Source: Agromyces marinus (GTDB taxonomy: Bacteria; Actinomycetota; Actinomycetes; Actinomycetales; Microbacteriaceae). From it: a stretch of 64,000 nt of DNA. The notes below the pieces were generated by a model. The model saw only the letters and a program-made list of their open reading frames with translations. It made no database searches and was not told the origin of the DNA. This document shows positions 1-8,673 of this stretch, one piece after another (the stretch's first letter is position 1; each line of letters starts with the position of its first letter). Position numbers and translations under genes: made by a program. The stretch lies in the NCBI RefSeq assembly GCF_021442325.1, contig NZ_CP087879.1:2790001-2854000 (forward strand). Reading direction: 5' to 3'.

Positions 1-78
1 CGCTTCGCGAGGCTCCTGAAACGAAGGACGGGCGCGCGTCGCGGCCCCGCGACCGCGACCGGCCGGGTCCGGCGCGCT

Positions 79-2163
79 CTACGCCGCCTGCTGCTTCGCG
101 ACCAGCGTCAGCACGTCGTACGTCGCGACGAGTTCGTCGTCCTGGTTCCTCAGCACGGCATCCCAGCGCACCTCGCCGTACTCGTCGGTCTCGCGCGGAG
201 TGATCTGCTTCGCGGTCAGCTCGACGCGGATCTCGTCGCCCGGCGAGACCGGCGTGATGAAGCGCAGGTTCTCGAGGCCGGAGTTCGCGAGCACCGGGCC
301 GGGCGCGGCATCCACGAACAGCCCAGCGGCCCACGACACGAGCAGGTACCCGTGCGCGACCCGGCCCGGGAAGAACGGGTTCGCGGCGGCCGCCGCCTCG
401 TCCATGTGCGCATAGAAGGTGTCGCCCGTGAAGTTCGCGAACGTCTCGATGTCCTCGAGCGTGACGGTGCGCGACGGCGACGCCACCTGGTCGCCGATGC
501 GCAGCTCCGCGAGCGACTTGCGGAACGGATGCACGTCGCCCGACTCCGCGTACGGCCGGGCCGCAGCGCCCGAGTGCCACACACCCGTGAGCGCGGTCAG
601 CATCGCGGGCGAGCCCTGCACGGCCGTGCGCTGCATGTGGTGCATCACCGAACGCATGCCGCCGAGCTCCTCGCCGCCGCCGGCGCGCCCCGGTCCCCCG
701 TGCACGAGGTGCGGCACGGGCGAGCCGTGACCGGTCGAGGTCTTGGCGTCGTCGCGGTCGAGGAAGAGGAGGCGGCCGTTCATCGCGGCGATCCCGGACG
801 CGAGTGCGACCGCGACGTCCGGATCGTGCGTGGCGACGCTCGTCACGAGCGAGCCGCCTCCGCGTGCGACGAGGTCGACCGCCTGGTCGAGCGAGCCGTA
901 GCCGATGACGGATGCCACGGGGCCGAACGCCTCGACATCGTGCACCGCCTCGGCCGTGGCATCCGTGAACTTCAGCAGCACGGGCGAGACGAACGCGCCG
1001 TCGCCCGCATCACCCGTCGATCCGTCGGCGCGAACCACCTCCGGGCGCTCGGTCGAGCCGACGACGACCTCGCCGCCGGCGCCCTGGAGCCGCGCGACCT
1101 GCCGGAGCACCTCGTCGCGCTGCGCGAGCGAGGCGAGCGGGCCCATGGTCACGCCCTCGGCACGCGGGTCGCCGAGGACCACCTTCGCGGCGAGGCGGTC
1201 GCGGACGGCGTCGATGACGGCGTCGACGGATGCCTCGGGCACGATCGCCCGGCGGATCGCCGTGCACTTCTGGCCGGCCTTCGAGGTCATCTCGAGGACG
1301 AGCTGCGCGATGTACGCGTCGAACTCGGGCGTGCCGGGCACGGCGTCGGTGCCGAGCACCGACGCGTTGATCGAGTCGGTCTCGCTCGTGAACCGCACGC
1401 CGCCGGTCTGCACGCTCTCGTGCGAGCGCAGGCGCTCGGCGGTCGACGCCGACCCGGTGAAGCCGACGAGGTCGCCGAGCCGCAGGTGGTCGAACAGCCC
1501 GGGGATGCCGCCCGACACGAGTTGCAGCGAACCCGCGGGCAGCAGTCCCGACTCGACCAGGATCCGCACGAACGCCTCGGCGAGGTACCCGGTCGGCGTC
1601 GCGGGCTTGACCACGGTGGGCATGCCCGCGAGGAAGGCGGGCGCGAACTTCTCGAGCGAGCCCCACACCGGGAAGTTGAACGCGTTGATCTGCACGGCGA
1701 CACCGGGCAGCCGGGTCGAGACGTGCCGGCCGATGAACGAGCCGTCCTTCGAGAGCGGTTCGACGGGCCCGTCGATGACGACCTTGCCGTTGGGCAGTTC
1801 GCGGCGGCCCTTCGAGGAGTAGGTGAACAGCACGCCGATGCCGCCGTCGATGTCGATCCACGAGTCGCGCTTGGTCGCACCGGTGCGGGCCGACAGCTCG
1901 TACAGTTCGGCCTTGCGCTCGGTGAGCACGAGCGCCATCTGCTTGAGCAGCACGGCGCGCTGGTGGAAGGTCAGCTCGCCGAGGCTGCGCTGCCCGACGG
2001 TGCGTGCGTGTTCGAGCACCGCGGCGAGATCGAGTCCCTCGGTCGAGACCCGCGCGACGACGTCGCCGGTCGACGCGTCGCGGACCTCGGCAGCGGATGC
2101 CGCGGCCGACGCATCGGGGGTCCACCAGGCGTCGCGCACGTAGCTGGGCAGGATCTCGGTCAT
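79..2163 (-). CDS. paaZ: Phenylacetate degradation bifunctional protein PaaZ (oxepin-CoA hydrolase / semialdehyde dehydrogenase)
   Basis: 694 aa, close to the usual ~680. The N-terminal ~510 residues are an aldehyde dehydrogenase with catalytic Cys300 (GQKCTA) and Glu261 (TSETDS). The C-terminal ~160 residues are a MaoC-like hydratase with the Asp581/His586 pair (GDTFYAHMDE). In the family the hydratase half opens the oxepin-CoA ring and the dehydrogenase half oxidises the resulting semialdehyde, feeding the beta-oxidation enzymes encoded just upstream. I chose the ATG at 2163 because AAGGAGAG lies 8 nt before it; the frame stays open for about 50 further codons upstream, but those look non-coding. 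It is the last visible gene of the minus-strand paa operon, 171 nt after the hydroxyacyl-CoA dehydrogenase gene. The rest of the pathway (paaABCDE, paaK) is not in the window. Confidence 0.93.
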   Translation of the reverse strand: MTEILPSYVRDAWWTPDASAAASAAEVRDASTGDVVARVSTEGLDLAAVLEHARTVGQRSLGELTFHQRAVLLKQMALVLTERKAELYELSARTGATKRDSWIDIDGGIGVLFTYSSKGRRELPNGKVVIDGPVEPLSKDGSFIGRHVSTRLPGVAVQINAFNFPVWGSLEKFAPAFLAGMPTVVKPATPTGYLAEAFVRILVESGLLPAGSLQLVSGGIPGLFDHLRLGDLVGFTGSASTAERLRSHESVQTGGVRFTSETDSINASVLGTDAVPGTPEFDAYIAQLVLEMTSKAGQKCTAIRRAIVPEASVDAVIDAVRDRLAAKVVLGDPRAEGVTMGPLASLAQRDEVLRQVARLQGAGGEVVVGSTERPEVVRADGSTGDAGDGAFVSPVLLKFTDATAEAVHDVEAFGPVASVIGYGSLDQAVDLVARGGGSLVTSVATHDPDVAVALASGIAAMNGRLLFLDRDDAKTSTGHGSPVPHLVHGGPGRAGGGEELGGMRSVMHHMQRTAVQGSPAMLTALTGVWHSGAAARPYAESGDVHPFRKSLAELRIGDQVASPSRTVTLEDIETFANFTGDTFYAHMDEAAAAANPFFPGRVAHGYLLVSWAAGLFVDAAPGPVLANSGLENLRFITPVSPGDEIRVELTAKQITPRETDEYGEVRWDAVLRNQDDELVATYDVLTLVAKQQAA

Positions 2164-2334
2164 CGGTTCTCTCTCCTTGTTCGGTCGTGCCGTACGCGTC
2201 ATGCGGTTCGCGTCATGCGGTTCGCGCCGCGCCGCTGCACCACTTCGCGCGGCCCGCGCCAGTACGGTTGGCGCAGTCGCCGCCGAACCGGCGCAGACCG
2301 CGGGGTCGGCGCACACCATGGGGCCGCCGCAGCC

Positions 2335-3219
2335 TCACTGCGCGTCCCAGACGTGGAACCCCTCGCCGGTCTTCCGGCCGAGCTTGCCCTCGGCGACCAT
2401 GCGGCGCAGCAGGGCGGGCGGTTCGAAGCGCTCGCCGAGCTCGCCCGCCAGGTACTCGGCGATGCCGAGGCGAACGTCGAGCCCGACCAGGTCGGTCAGC
2501 CGCAGGGGGCCGATCGGGTGCTTGTAGCCGAGCACCATCGCGGTGTCGATGTCCTCGGCGGATGCCACGCCCTCCTCGAGCATGCGGATCGCCTCGAGCC
2601 CGAGCGCGACGCCGAGCCGACTCGACGCGAACCCCGGCGCATCGTGCACGACGATCGGCGTCTTGCCGATCGCGTCGACCCAGCCGCGCGCCTCCTCGAC
2701 GAGCGTGCCGTCGGTCGCGGTGCCGCGCACGACCTCGACGAGCGTCGACGCCGGGACCGGGTTGAAGAAGTGCATGCCGAGGAACCGCCGGGGTCGTTCG
2801 AGACGGTCGGCGAGCACGTCGATCGAGATCGAGGACGTGTTGCTCGCGAGTGCGGCATCCGCCCCGAGCACCGCCTCGACGCGCGTGAGCGCGTCGAGCT
2901 TGAGGTCGAGGTCTTCCGGGACGGCCTCGACGACGAGGTCGGCGCCGCCGAAGGCGGCGACCTCGGTGGCGGTGCGCAGGCGTGCGGCGAGCGTGTCGGC
3001 GGGTTCGTCGGTCGTGCCACGGGCGACGGATGCCGCCACCGAGTCGAGCACGCGGGCGCGGGCGGCATCGGCGGCCGCGTCGTCGCGTTCGACGACCGTG
3101 ACCTCCGACCCGGCGAGCAGGAACGCATGCGCGATGCCCGCGCCCATTCGTCCGCCGCCGAGGACCCCGACTCGCGCAGGTGCTGCCGGGCGTGCTCCGC
3201 CCCGATCTCGCGTGCTCAC
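2335..3219 (-). CDS. paaH: 3-hydroxyacyl-CoA dehydrogenase (PaaH-like)
   Basis: 294 aa. The N-terminal Rossmann fold carries GVLGGGRMGAG at about residues 18-28. HFFNP (MHFFNPVP) and the C-terminal 3HCDH domain (GYKHPIGPLRLTDLVGLDV) are characteristic of NAD-dependent 3-hydroxyacyl-CoA dehydrogenases of the FadB/PaaH group. In this operon it would oxidise 3-hydroxyadipyl-CoA to 3-oxoadipyl-CoA. The GTG start at 3219 overlaps the stop of the enoyl-CoA hydratase gene as GTGA, which supports translational coupling and decides the start. An upstream in-frame extension exists but overlaps the hydratase gene and has no family resemblance. Confidence 0.9.
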   Translation of the reverse strand: MSTRDRGGARPAAPARVGVLGGGRMGAGIAHAFLLAGSEVTVVERDDAAADAARARVLDSVAASVARGTTDEPADTLAARLRTATEVAAFGGADLVVEAVPEDLDLKLDALTRVEAVLGADAALASNTSSISIDVLADRLERPRRFLGMHFFNPVPASTLVEVVRGTATDGTLVEEARGWVDAIGKTPIVVHDAPGFASSRLGVALGLEAIRMLEEGVASAEDIDTAMVLGYKHPIGPLRLTDLVGLDVRLGIAEYLAGELGERFEPPALLRRMVAEGKLGRKTGEGFHVWDAQ

Positions 3220-3968
3220 TTCGCGCGCCTCTCCAGGAATTCGGTCATGCGTCGGTGCTTCTCCGGGCTCTCGAAGAGCACCGACTGCTCCTCGAGGTCG
3301 ACCTGCGGGTGCTCGCTGCGCGGTGCGCGCAGCACGCGCTTGGTCGCGATGGTCGCCGCGGGATCGTTCCTCGCGATGCGATCGGCGATCGCGTGCGCGC
3401 CGGCGAGCAGGTCTGCGGCCGGGTGCACGCCCGTGACGAGGCCGATCGAGAGCGCCTCGGCGGCGTCGATGATCCGGCCGGTGAGCAGCAGTTCGCTCGC
3501 GCGCGCCTCGCCCACGATCTCCTTCAGCCGCCAGGTCGCACCGGCGGCGGGGATGATGCCGAGCCCGGTCTCGGGGTTGCCGAACTTCGCGTCGGGCGTG
3601 GCGATGCGGATGTCGGCGGCGTAGGCGAGCTCCGCGCCGCCGCCGAGCGCCCAACCGTCGATCGCGGCGATGACGGGCATCGGTAGCTCGTTGACGCGCA
3701 CGAACGCGTTGGCGTTGATGCCCGCGAGCGCGTCGGCGGCGCGTCGTTCGCGCAACTGCGCGATGTCGGCCCCGGAGGCGAACACCCGGCCGGCGCCCGT
3801 GAGGATGAGCGTGCGCGGTTCGGCCTCGAGCTCCGCGCAGAGCGCGTGGATCGCGTCGATCGTGGCCTGGTCGATGGCGTTGCGCTTCTCCGGGCGATCG
3901 AGCACGGCGACCACGCGGTCGGCGCCTCGCTCGACGCGGAGCACCCCCGCGGCATCCGCCTCGCTCAT
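3216..3968 (-). CDS. paaF: Enoyl-CoA hydratase/isomerase (PaaF-like)
   Basis: 250 aa crotonase-fold protein. The oxyanion-hole segments are ASGADIAQL and ALGGGAELAYAADIRIA, and the catalytic-Glu segment is FGNPETGLGIIP. In the paa context it would hydrate 2,3-dehydroadipyl-CoA. Both ends are fused to neighbours by 4-nt overlaps: ATGA with the thiolase gene upstream (ATG 3966-3968) and GTGA with the dehydrogenase gene downstream. Assignment to PaaF rather than PaaG rests on operon position and is less certain than the family call. Confidence 0.88.
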   Translation of the reverse strand: MSEADAAGVLRVERGADRVVAVLDRPEKRNAIDQATIDAIHALCAELEAEPRTLILTGAGRVFASGADIAQLRERRAADALAGINANAFVRVNELPMPVIAAIDGWALGGGAELAYAADIRIATPDAKFGNPETGLGIIPAAGATWRLKEIVGEARASELLLTGRIIDAAEALSIGLVTGVHPAADLLAGAHAIADRIARNDPAATIATKRVLRAPRSEHPQVDLEEQSVLFESPEKHRRMTEFLERRAK

Positions 3969-5167
3969 CGCACCCCCTCGACGATCATGGCGCTGCCCTG
4001 CCCGACGCCCACGCACATCGTCGCGAGTCCGTAGCGCGAGCCCTCGCGTTCCATGCGGCCGAGGAGGGTCACGACGAGCCTCGCGCCGGAGGAGCCGAGC
4101 GGGTGGCCGAGCGCGATCGCGCCGCCGTCGGCGTTGACGCGGTCGGGGTCGAGTCCGAGTCGGCGGATGCTCGCGAGCGACTGCGTCGCGAACGCCTCGT
4201 TGAGCTCGACCGAGCCGATCTCGTCGAGCGCGACGCCGGATCGTGCGAGCGCCTTCTCGGTCGCGGGCACGGGCCCGAGGCCCATGATCTCGGGGGCGAG
4301 GCCGGCCGAGGCGCCGACGACGACGCGGGCGCGCGGCGTGAGCCCGTAGCGCTCGATCGCGGCTTCGCTCGCGACGACGATCGCGCTCGCGCCGTCGTTG
4401 AGCGAGCTCGCGTTGCCCGCGGTGACGACGCTGCCGCCCTTCACGACCGGCCGGAGTCCGGCGAGCACCTCGAGCGTGGTGTCACGCCGGGGCCCCTCGT
4501 CGACGAGCACCTCGCCCTTCGGGGTCGGCACGCCGACGATCTCGGCTTCGAAGCGGCCGGCGTCGATCGCGGCGGCGGCCCGCTGCTGGCTGCGCAGGGC
4601 GAATGCGTCGGCGTCCTCACGCGTGATGCCGTCGACGCGTGCGACCTCCTCGGCGGTCTCGGGCATCGAGAAGGTCGCCTTGTCGCGCGCCAGGAGTGCG
4701 GGGTTGGCGAAGCGCCATCCGATCGACGTGTCGTACGCGTCGCCCGGCTTCGCCCAGGGACGTTCGGGCTTGGCCTGGACCCAGGGCGCGCGGGTCATCG
4801 ACTCGACGCCGCCGGCGATGATGAGGTCGGCGTCGCCCGCGCGGATCGCCTGTGCGGCCATCGTGATCGCCGACATGCCCGAAGCGCAGAGCCGGTTGAC
4901 GGTGATGCCGGGGACCGAGTCGGGCAGCCCGGCGAGCAGCACCGACATCCGCGCGACGTTCCGGTTGTCTTCGCCGGCCTGGTTGGCGGCGCCGAGGATG
5001 ATCTCGTCGATCGCGCCCGCTTCGATCGCGGCCCGGTCGAGCCCGGCGCGTCGGACGGCTTCGCCGACGACGAGGCTCGCGAGATCGTCGGGTCGAACGC
5101 TCGCGAGCGCACCCCCGTAGCGCCCGACCGGGGTGCGAACCCCGCCGACGAGGTAGGCCTCCGCCAT
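3965..5167 (-). CDS. paaJ: Acetyl-CoA acyltransferase, 3-oxoadipyl-CoA thiolase type
   Basis: 400 aa thiolase II. The nucleophilic cysteine is Cys94 in NRLCASGMSAI; the C-terminal His is in AIALGHPLGSSGARL and the second Cys in MCVGVGQGSAM. Expected reaction: CoA-dependent cleavage of 3-oxoadipyl-CoA to succinyl-CoA and acetyl-CoA, the last step of phenylacetate catabolism. The start at 5167 is preceded by CAGGAGGCGGC, a strong ribosome-binding site. It is the first visible gene of the minus-strand operon, so the 5168-5483 region should hold the operon promoter. The general acetyl-CoA C-acyltransferase call is secure; the 3-oxoadipyl substrate is inferred from context. Confidence 0.9.
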   Translation of the reverse strand: MAEAYLVGGVRTPVGRYGGALASVRPDDLASLVVGEAVRRAGLDRAAIEAGAIDEIILGAANQAGEDNRNVARMSVLLAGLPDSVPGITVNRLCASGMSAITMAAQAIRAGDADLIIAGGVESMTRAPWVQAKPERPWAKPGDAYDTSIGWRFANPALLARDKATFSMPETAEEVARVDGITREDADAFALRSQQRAAAAIDAGRFEAEIVGVPTPKGEVLVDEGPRRDTTLEVLAGLRPVVKGGSVVTAGNASSLNDGASAIVVASEAAIERYGLTPRARVVVGASAGLAPEIMGLGPVPATEKALARSGVALDEIGSVELNEAFATQSLASIRRLGLDPDRVNADGGAIALGHPLGSSGARLVVTLLGRMEREGSRYGLATMCVGVGQGSAMIVEGVR

Positions 5168-5227
5168 GCCGCCTCCTGACTGCGTCGTCATGCCTCGGAT
5201 GGCGGCCCCGACTCGCGGTACCGATTT

Positions 5228-5249
5228 ACCAACCGAACGTTCAGAAAGT
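5228..5249. promoter_or_regulatory. PaaR/TetR-like operator candidate
   Basis: Imperfect dyad centred on the perfect core GAACGTTC, reading ACCAACC-GAACGTTC-AGAAAGT, about 60 nt upstream of the thiolase start. It resembles the ACCNACCG..CGGTNNGT type of TetR-family PaaR sites described in actinobacteria. That likeness is from memory; the regulator gene is not in this window. Confidence 0.45.
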
Positions 5250-5336
5250 AAGTATGGCAAACGGATGGCGCGCCCGCCAGTCGAGTGTCTCCCGGCACGT
5301 GCGGAACGTCTTCGCCGATCAGGAGGTCGATGCCGC

Positions 5337-5365
5337 AAGCAATATGCAGAAAGTGCATATTGCTT
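5337..5365. promoter_or_regulatory. Perfect 12-bp inverted repeat, 5-nt spacer
   Basis: AAGCAATATGCA and TGCATATTGCTT are exact reverse complements separated by GAAAG. The arms are AT-rich, unusual in this high-GC sequence, so an operator for a dimeric regulator is more likely than a terminator. It lies 170 nt upstream of the thiolase gene and about 120 nt beyond the helicase stop. The regulator is unknown. Confidence 0.5.
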
Positions 5366-5483
5366 CCTCCTCATGCGCATGCTCACCGAGGACGCAGGAT
5401 GAATCGGTTCGACGAGTCGGGTGGAGCGACCGCCGCGGCGCTTCCGCAGTCGCCGCGGCGGCGCTGACCCCCGAGGTCGGCGA

Positions 5484-7442
5484 TCAGAGGTTCGAGAGCA
5501 CCTCGTCGCCGAGCCTGACATCCTCGAACTCGACCTCGATCTCGGCGCGACCGAGCAGCTCCGAGAGCCGGCGCTGGCGGTGCCGGGTCGTGAGCGTCAC
5601 GACACGGCCCTCGCGCCCCGCGCGACCGGTGCGGCCCGAGCGGTGCAGGTAGGTCTTGTACTCGTCGGGCGCGTCGGCCTGGATCACGAGGTCGATGTCG
5701 TCGACGTGGATGCCGCGGGCGGCGACGTCCGTCGCGACGAGCACATCGACCCGGCCGCTCGTCAGCTGCTGCAGGTTGCGCGTGCGCTTGGCCTGGTTCA
5801 GGTCGCCGTGCAGGGCGACGGCGAAGACGCCGGCGTCCTCGAGGTGCAGGGCGAGCTCCTCGGCGAACGCGCGGGTGCGCGAGAAGATCAGCGTCTTGCC
5901 GTTGCGGTCGGCGAGGCTCGCCACGATGTCGCGCTTGTCGCGGTTGTCGATGACGAACACCCGGTGCTCGATCGTGCTCGAGGCCTGGTCTTCGCCCGCG
6001 ACCTCGTGCACGGCCGGGTCGACCAGGAACTCGTCGACGAGCGCGGCCACGCCCGTGTCGAGGGTCGCGGAGAACAGCAGCTTCTGGCTGCCCTCGGCGG
6101 TGCGGCGGAGGATGCGCTGCACCGGCTCGAGGAACCCGAGGTCGCACATGTGGTCGGCCTCGTCGAGCACCGTGATCCTGATCTCGGAGAGGTCGAGGCG
6201 ACCCTGCTCGATGAGGTCCTCGATGCGGCCCGGGGTGCCGATGACGATGTCGACGCCCCGCTGCAGCGCGCCGACCTGGCGGCCCTGCGGGACGCCGCCG
6301 TAGATCTGGGTCGTGAAGAGGCCGACGCTCTGCGCGATGGGCTGGACGGTGCGGTCGATCTGCAGGGCGAGCTCGCGCGTCGGCGCGAGGATCAGGGCGC
6401 GGGGCTTCCTGCCCACCTGGCGCTTGCCGCCCGCCTTGCCGGTCGCGGCCCAGTCCTGCATGAGGCGCTCGACGGTCGGCGCACCGAACGCGATGGTCTT
6501 GCCGGAACCGGTGCGTCCGCGGCCGAGCACGTCGCGCCCCTCGAGGACGACGGGGATCGTCGCGGCCTGGATCGGGAACGGGGTCGCCGCACCGAGCCCG
6601 GCGAGCGCGTCGACGACGTTGCGGCCGAGTCCGAGGTCGGCGAACCCGACCCCGTCGACCGCGTCTGCGGTGATCGCCTCGGCCTGGAGCCGGTCGAGCA
6701 CGACGTCATCGCCCGGCTCGAAGCGCTGGGTGCGGGGCTGCTCGTGGGTGCGGCGCTGCTCGTTCGCGTGCCGCTGCTCGGGGAAGAACGTCGACGGACG
6801 ACGGCCGCTGTCGCGGAAGCCGGGGCGATCGAACTCCCGGTCGCGACGCGGCGCACGCTCATCCCGGTCGCGGCGCGGCGCGCGCTCGTCGCGGTCGCGG
6901 CGCGGGGCGCGCTCGTCGCGCTCGAACCGGCGCGGGGCACGCTCGTCACGGTCACGACGCGGGGCGCGCTCGTCCCGGCCGTGCCCGCGCTCGCCGCGCG
7001 GCGAGCGCTCATCGCGGGAGTACCGGCCTTCGTTCCTGGGCGCGCGCTCGTCGCGATCGAACCGGCGCGGGGCACGCTCGTCACGGTCGTACCGGCCCGC
7101 GCGGTCGTCGCGGTTCGCGCGGTCGTCGCGGTTCGGGCGGTCGTACCGGCCCGCGCGGTCGTCGCGGTTCGGGCGCTCGTCGCGGCCGGGGCGGTCAGCG
7201 CGGTGCGGCGAACGCCCCTTCGCGACCCGCTCGTCGCGCGACCAGCGCGGCGCCTTGGTGGATTCGGCGTCCTCGGGGCGGTATCCGCGGTGCTTCGGGC
7301 TGCGCGAGCCGGCCTTCTGCGACCCCGACTTCTGCGAGCTCGCGCCCGTGCGTCCGGGTCCGCGGCGCCCGCCGCTCCCGCCTCGGGCGGGGTCGAAATC
7401 TCTGGCGACGCGCCCGCCTGCGGGCTTCCGGTTCTTTGACAT
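5484..7442 (-). CDS. DEAD-box ATP-dependent RNA helicase with Arg/Asp-repeat N-terminus
   Basis: 652 aa. The helicase core fills the C-terminal ~400 residues: Q-motif region (TPFPIQAATIP), motif I (GRTGSGKT), Ia (PTRELA), Ib (TPGR), II (DEAD in VLDEADHM), III (SAT) and VI (HRSGRTGRAGREG). About 240 N-terminal residues are low-complexity basic/acidic sequence made of DRDERAPRR, RPNRDDR and RAGRYDR units, likely a disordered RNA-binding tail; such tails are more often C-terminal in this family. Start at 7442: MSKNRKPAGG preceded by AGGAAG; the 5' leader is long. Its role is probably RNA remodelling (rRNA maturation or cold response); no specific substrate can be read from the sequence. Confidence 0.92.
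   Translation of the reverse strand: MSKNRKPAGGRVARDFDPARGGSGGRRGPGRTGASSQKSGSQKAGSRSPKHRGYRPEDAESTKAPRWSRDERVAKGRSPHRADRPGRDERPNRDDRAGRYDRPNRDDRANRDDRAGRYDRDERAPRRFDRDERAPRNEGRYSRDERSPRGERGHGRDERAPRRDRDERAPRRFERDERAPRRDRDERAPRRDRDERAPRRDREFDRPGFRDSGRRPSTFFPEQRHANEQRRTHEQPRTQRFEPGDDVVLDRLQAEAITADAVDGVGFADLGLGRNVVDALAGLGAATPFPIQAATIPVVLEGRDVLGRGRTGSGKTIAFGAPTVERLMQDWAATGKAGGKRQVGRKPRALILAPTRELALQIDRTVQPIAQSVGLFTTQIYGGVPQGRQVGALQRGVDIVIGTPGRIEDLIEQGRLDLSEIRITVLDEADHMCDLGFLEPVQRILRRTAEGSQKLLFSATLDTGVAALVDEFLVDPAVHEVAGEDQASSTIEHRVFVIDNRDKRDIVASLADRNGKTLIFSRTRAFAEELALHLEDAGVFAVALHGDLNQAKRTRNLQQLTSGRVDVLVATDVAARGIHVDDIDLVIQADAPDEYKTYLHRSGRTGRAGREGRVVTLTTRHRQRRLSELLGRAEIEVEFEDVRLGDEVLSNL
6825..7245 (-). 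repeat. Degenerate tandem repeat encoding RDERAPRR/RDDR units
   Basis: Inside the helicase gene, an about 24-27 nt unit (core encoding RDERAPRR) recurs around eight times at 6825-7080, followed by RPNRDDR/RAGRYDR units to about 7200. The copies are close to identical at the DNA level, so copy number could vary by slippage or recombination. Confidence 0.7.
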
Positions 7443-7727
7443 GGGTGTTCTGCTTCCTGGTTGCGAGTACGTGGCAACCGGCTGCGCGTCACGCGCGGCA
7501 CGACTGGGAACCCGGAGGCATCCGGGGCCGTTCACATACGGTGTGATCTCCTCCGCGCACCTCGCGTGGAGGACCGGCCCACTGGACTACATGAGAACCG
7601 CGCACGGCGCGGTGTCCTGAACCGACTCGTCGACGATACCGGAGGCGCCCTGTGAATCCGCCTGACAGCGCGCATTCCCCGCCCGGAACGTAACGGAGCG
7701 GTAACGCGGATCGCGTACGATTTCGAC
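7443..7727. promoter_or_regulatory. Divergent region: long helicase leader and acetyltransferase promoter
   Basis: A 285-nt non-coding stretch between the helicase start and the divergent acetyltransferase. The helicase leader contains a short hairpin, CCCGGA-N4-TCCGGG (7511-7526), and a TCACA-N5-TGTGA dyad (7532-7546). Long structured leaders are common on DEAD-box helicase genes. The acetyltransferase has a -10-like TACGAT at 7716-7721, six nt before its GTG, suggesting a leaderless transcript. Confidence 0.45.
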
Positions 7728-8255
7728 GTGACCACAACGCCGTCGATCTCCGTCGAATCGCCTCATGCGGCCGGTATCCCGCAGCTGCTCGAGCGCGGTG
7801 CCGCGTACGCGCATTCGCTGTACCCGGCCGGCGAGACGAACGTGCAGCTCGAGCTCAGCGAACTCGACCGGACCGGCGTGAGCATCTACGTCGCCCGCGC
7901 CGACGACGGAGCGGCAATCGGCCTGGTGGCCCTCATCGAGGACGTCGAGCACGGTGCGGGCCGTGCCGAACTCGCGCGGCTGTTCGTCGACGAGGCGTTC
8001 CGCGGGCGCGGGATCGCGGCGCTGCTGCTCATGCGGGCCGAGACGGATGCCATGGCGCGCGGTGTCCGCGAGCTCGTGCTGCAGACCGGTACGGCGCACC
8101 TCGCCGCGCAGGCGTTGTACGCCAAGCACGGCTACCGGCGTGTGGATCCGTTCGGTCGGTACGTCGGGGTCCCCGCGAGCGTGTGCATGGCGAAGTCGCT
8201 GCTGGGCTTCGGTGCGGCGCCGCTCACCGACCTCCCCCTCGCCGTCGGCGAGTAG
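7728..8255 (+). CDS. GNAT family N-acetyltransferase
   Basis: 175 aa. The acetyl-CoA binding motif A is visible as AELARLFVDEAFRGRGIAAL (R/QxxGxG/A type), followed by the C-terminal LYAKHGYRRVDPFGRY typical of GNAT enzymes. The substrate cannot be inferred. The GTG start at 7728 is supported by TACGAT six nt upstream, a spacing consistent with leaderless translation; no ribosome-binding site is present. Confidence 0.85.
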   Translation: MTTTPSISVESPHAAGIPQLLERGAAYAHSLYPAGETNVQLELSELDRTGVSIYVARADDGAAIGLVALIEDVEHGAGRAELARLFVDEAFRGRGIAALLLMRAETDAMARGVRELVLQTGTAHLAAQALYAKHGYRRVDPFGRYVGVPASVCMAKSLLGFGAAPLTDLPLAVGE

Positions 8256-8382
8256 CGCGCCCGCGGAACCTGTCAACCCCCTACCCGTCCGCGGCGAGCG
8301 TGCGTACGGTTGGCTCGAGCGCAACCGAAGCGCCTCGAGCGCACGGAGGCGCGCAGTGCGGCGCCGGATCGGAGGTCGAGCG

Positions 8383-8643
8383 GTGAAGACGTTCCCGGAT
8401 CCTGTCGACGACCTGCCGTCCGAATCCTCCGAGCTTCCGCCGATCGGCGAGTGGTGGCCGATGCTCGAGCGACCGTTGCAGTCGGAGGTGCTCGAGGACG
8501 TCTCGGCTCCGCTGCGTCGGGTCGTCGTGCGGCGGATCTTCGACCTGTGCGAGATCGAGCGGGAGATCCCGTTGCGGCCCGTGCGGCTGACCGAGAACGA
8601 GCGCGCGTACCTCGCGGGCTGGACCCATTCGATCCGCTGGTGA
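8383..8643 (+). CDS. Small conserved-looking protein, unknown function
   Basis: 86 aa, acidic N-terminus, then EWWPMLERPLQSEVLEDVS and a helical segment ending in ERAYLAGWTHSIRW. A GGAGG ribosome-binding site 7 nt before the GTG at 8383 argues that it is real. No signal peptide or membrane segment. It converges with the truncated topoisomerase gene. I do not recognise the family. Confidence 0.6.
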   Translation: MKTFPDPVDDLPSESSELPPIGEWWPMLERPLQSEVLEDVSAPLRRVVVRRIFDLCEIEREIPLRPVRLTENERAYLAGWTHSIRW

Positions 8644-8673
8644 GACGGCGTCGCGCGGCGTCGCACCGCCGGG

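Larger units (their letters stand above)
5168..5483 (-). promoter_or_regulatory. paa operon promoter region (gene-free)
   Basis: A 316-nt gene-free stretch between the helicase stop and the thiolase start, clearly more AT-rich in its middle than its surroundings. It contains two dyad sequences, listed separately (5228-5249 and 5337-5365). I could not assign an unambiguous -35/-10 pair. A terminator for the helicase gene would also have to lie here, but no GC-rich hairpin with a T-run is visible. Confidence 0.6.

Noticed and set aside
7532-7546. TCACA-N5-TGTGA dyad in the helicase leader, considered as a CRP-type site
   Set aside because: The half-sites are in the wrong order and spacing for CRP/Crp-like operators (TGTGA-N6-TCACA).
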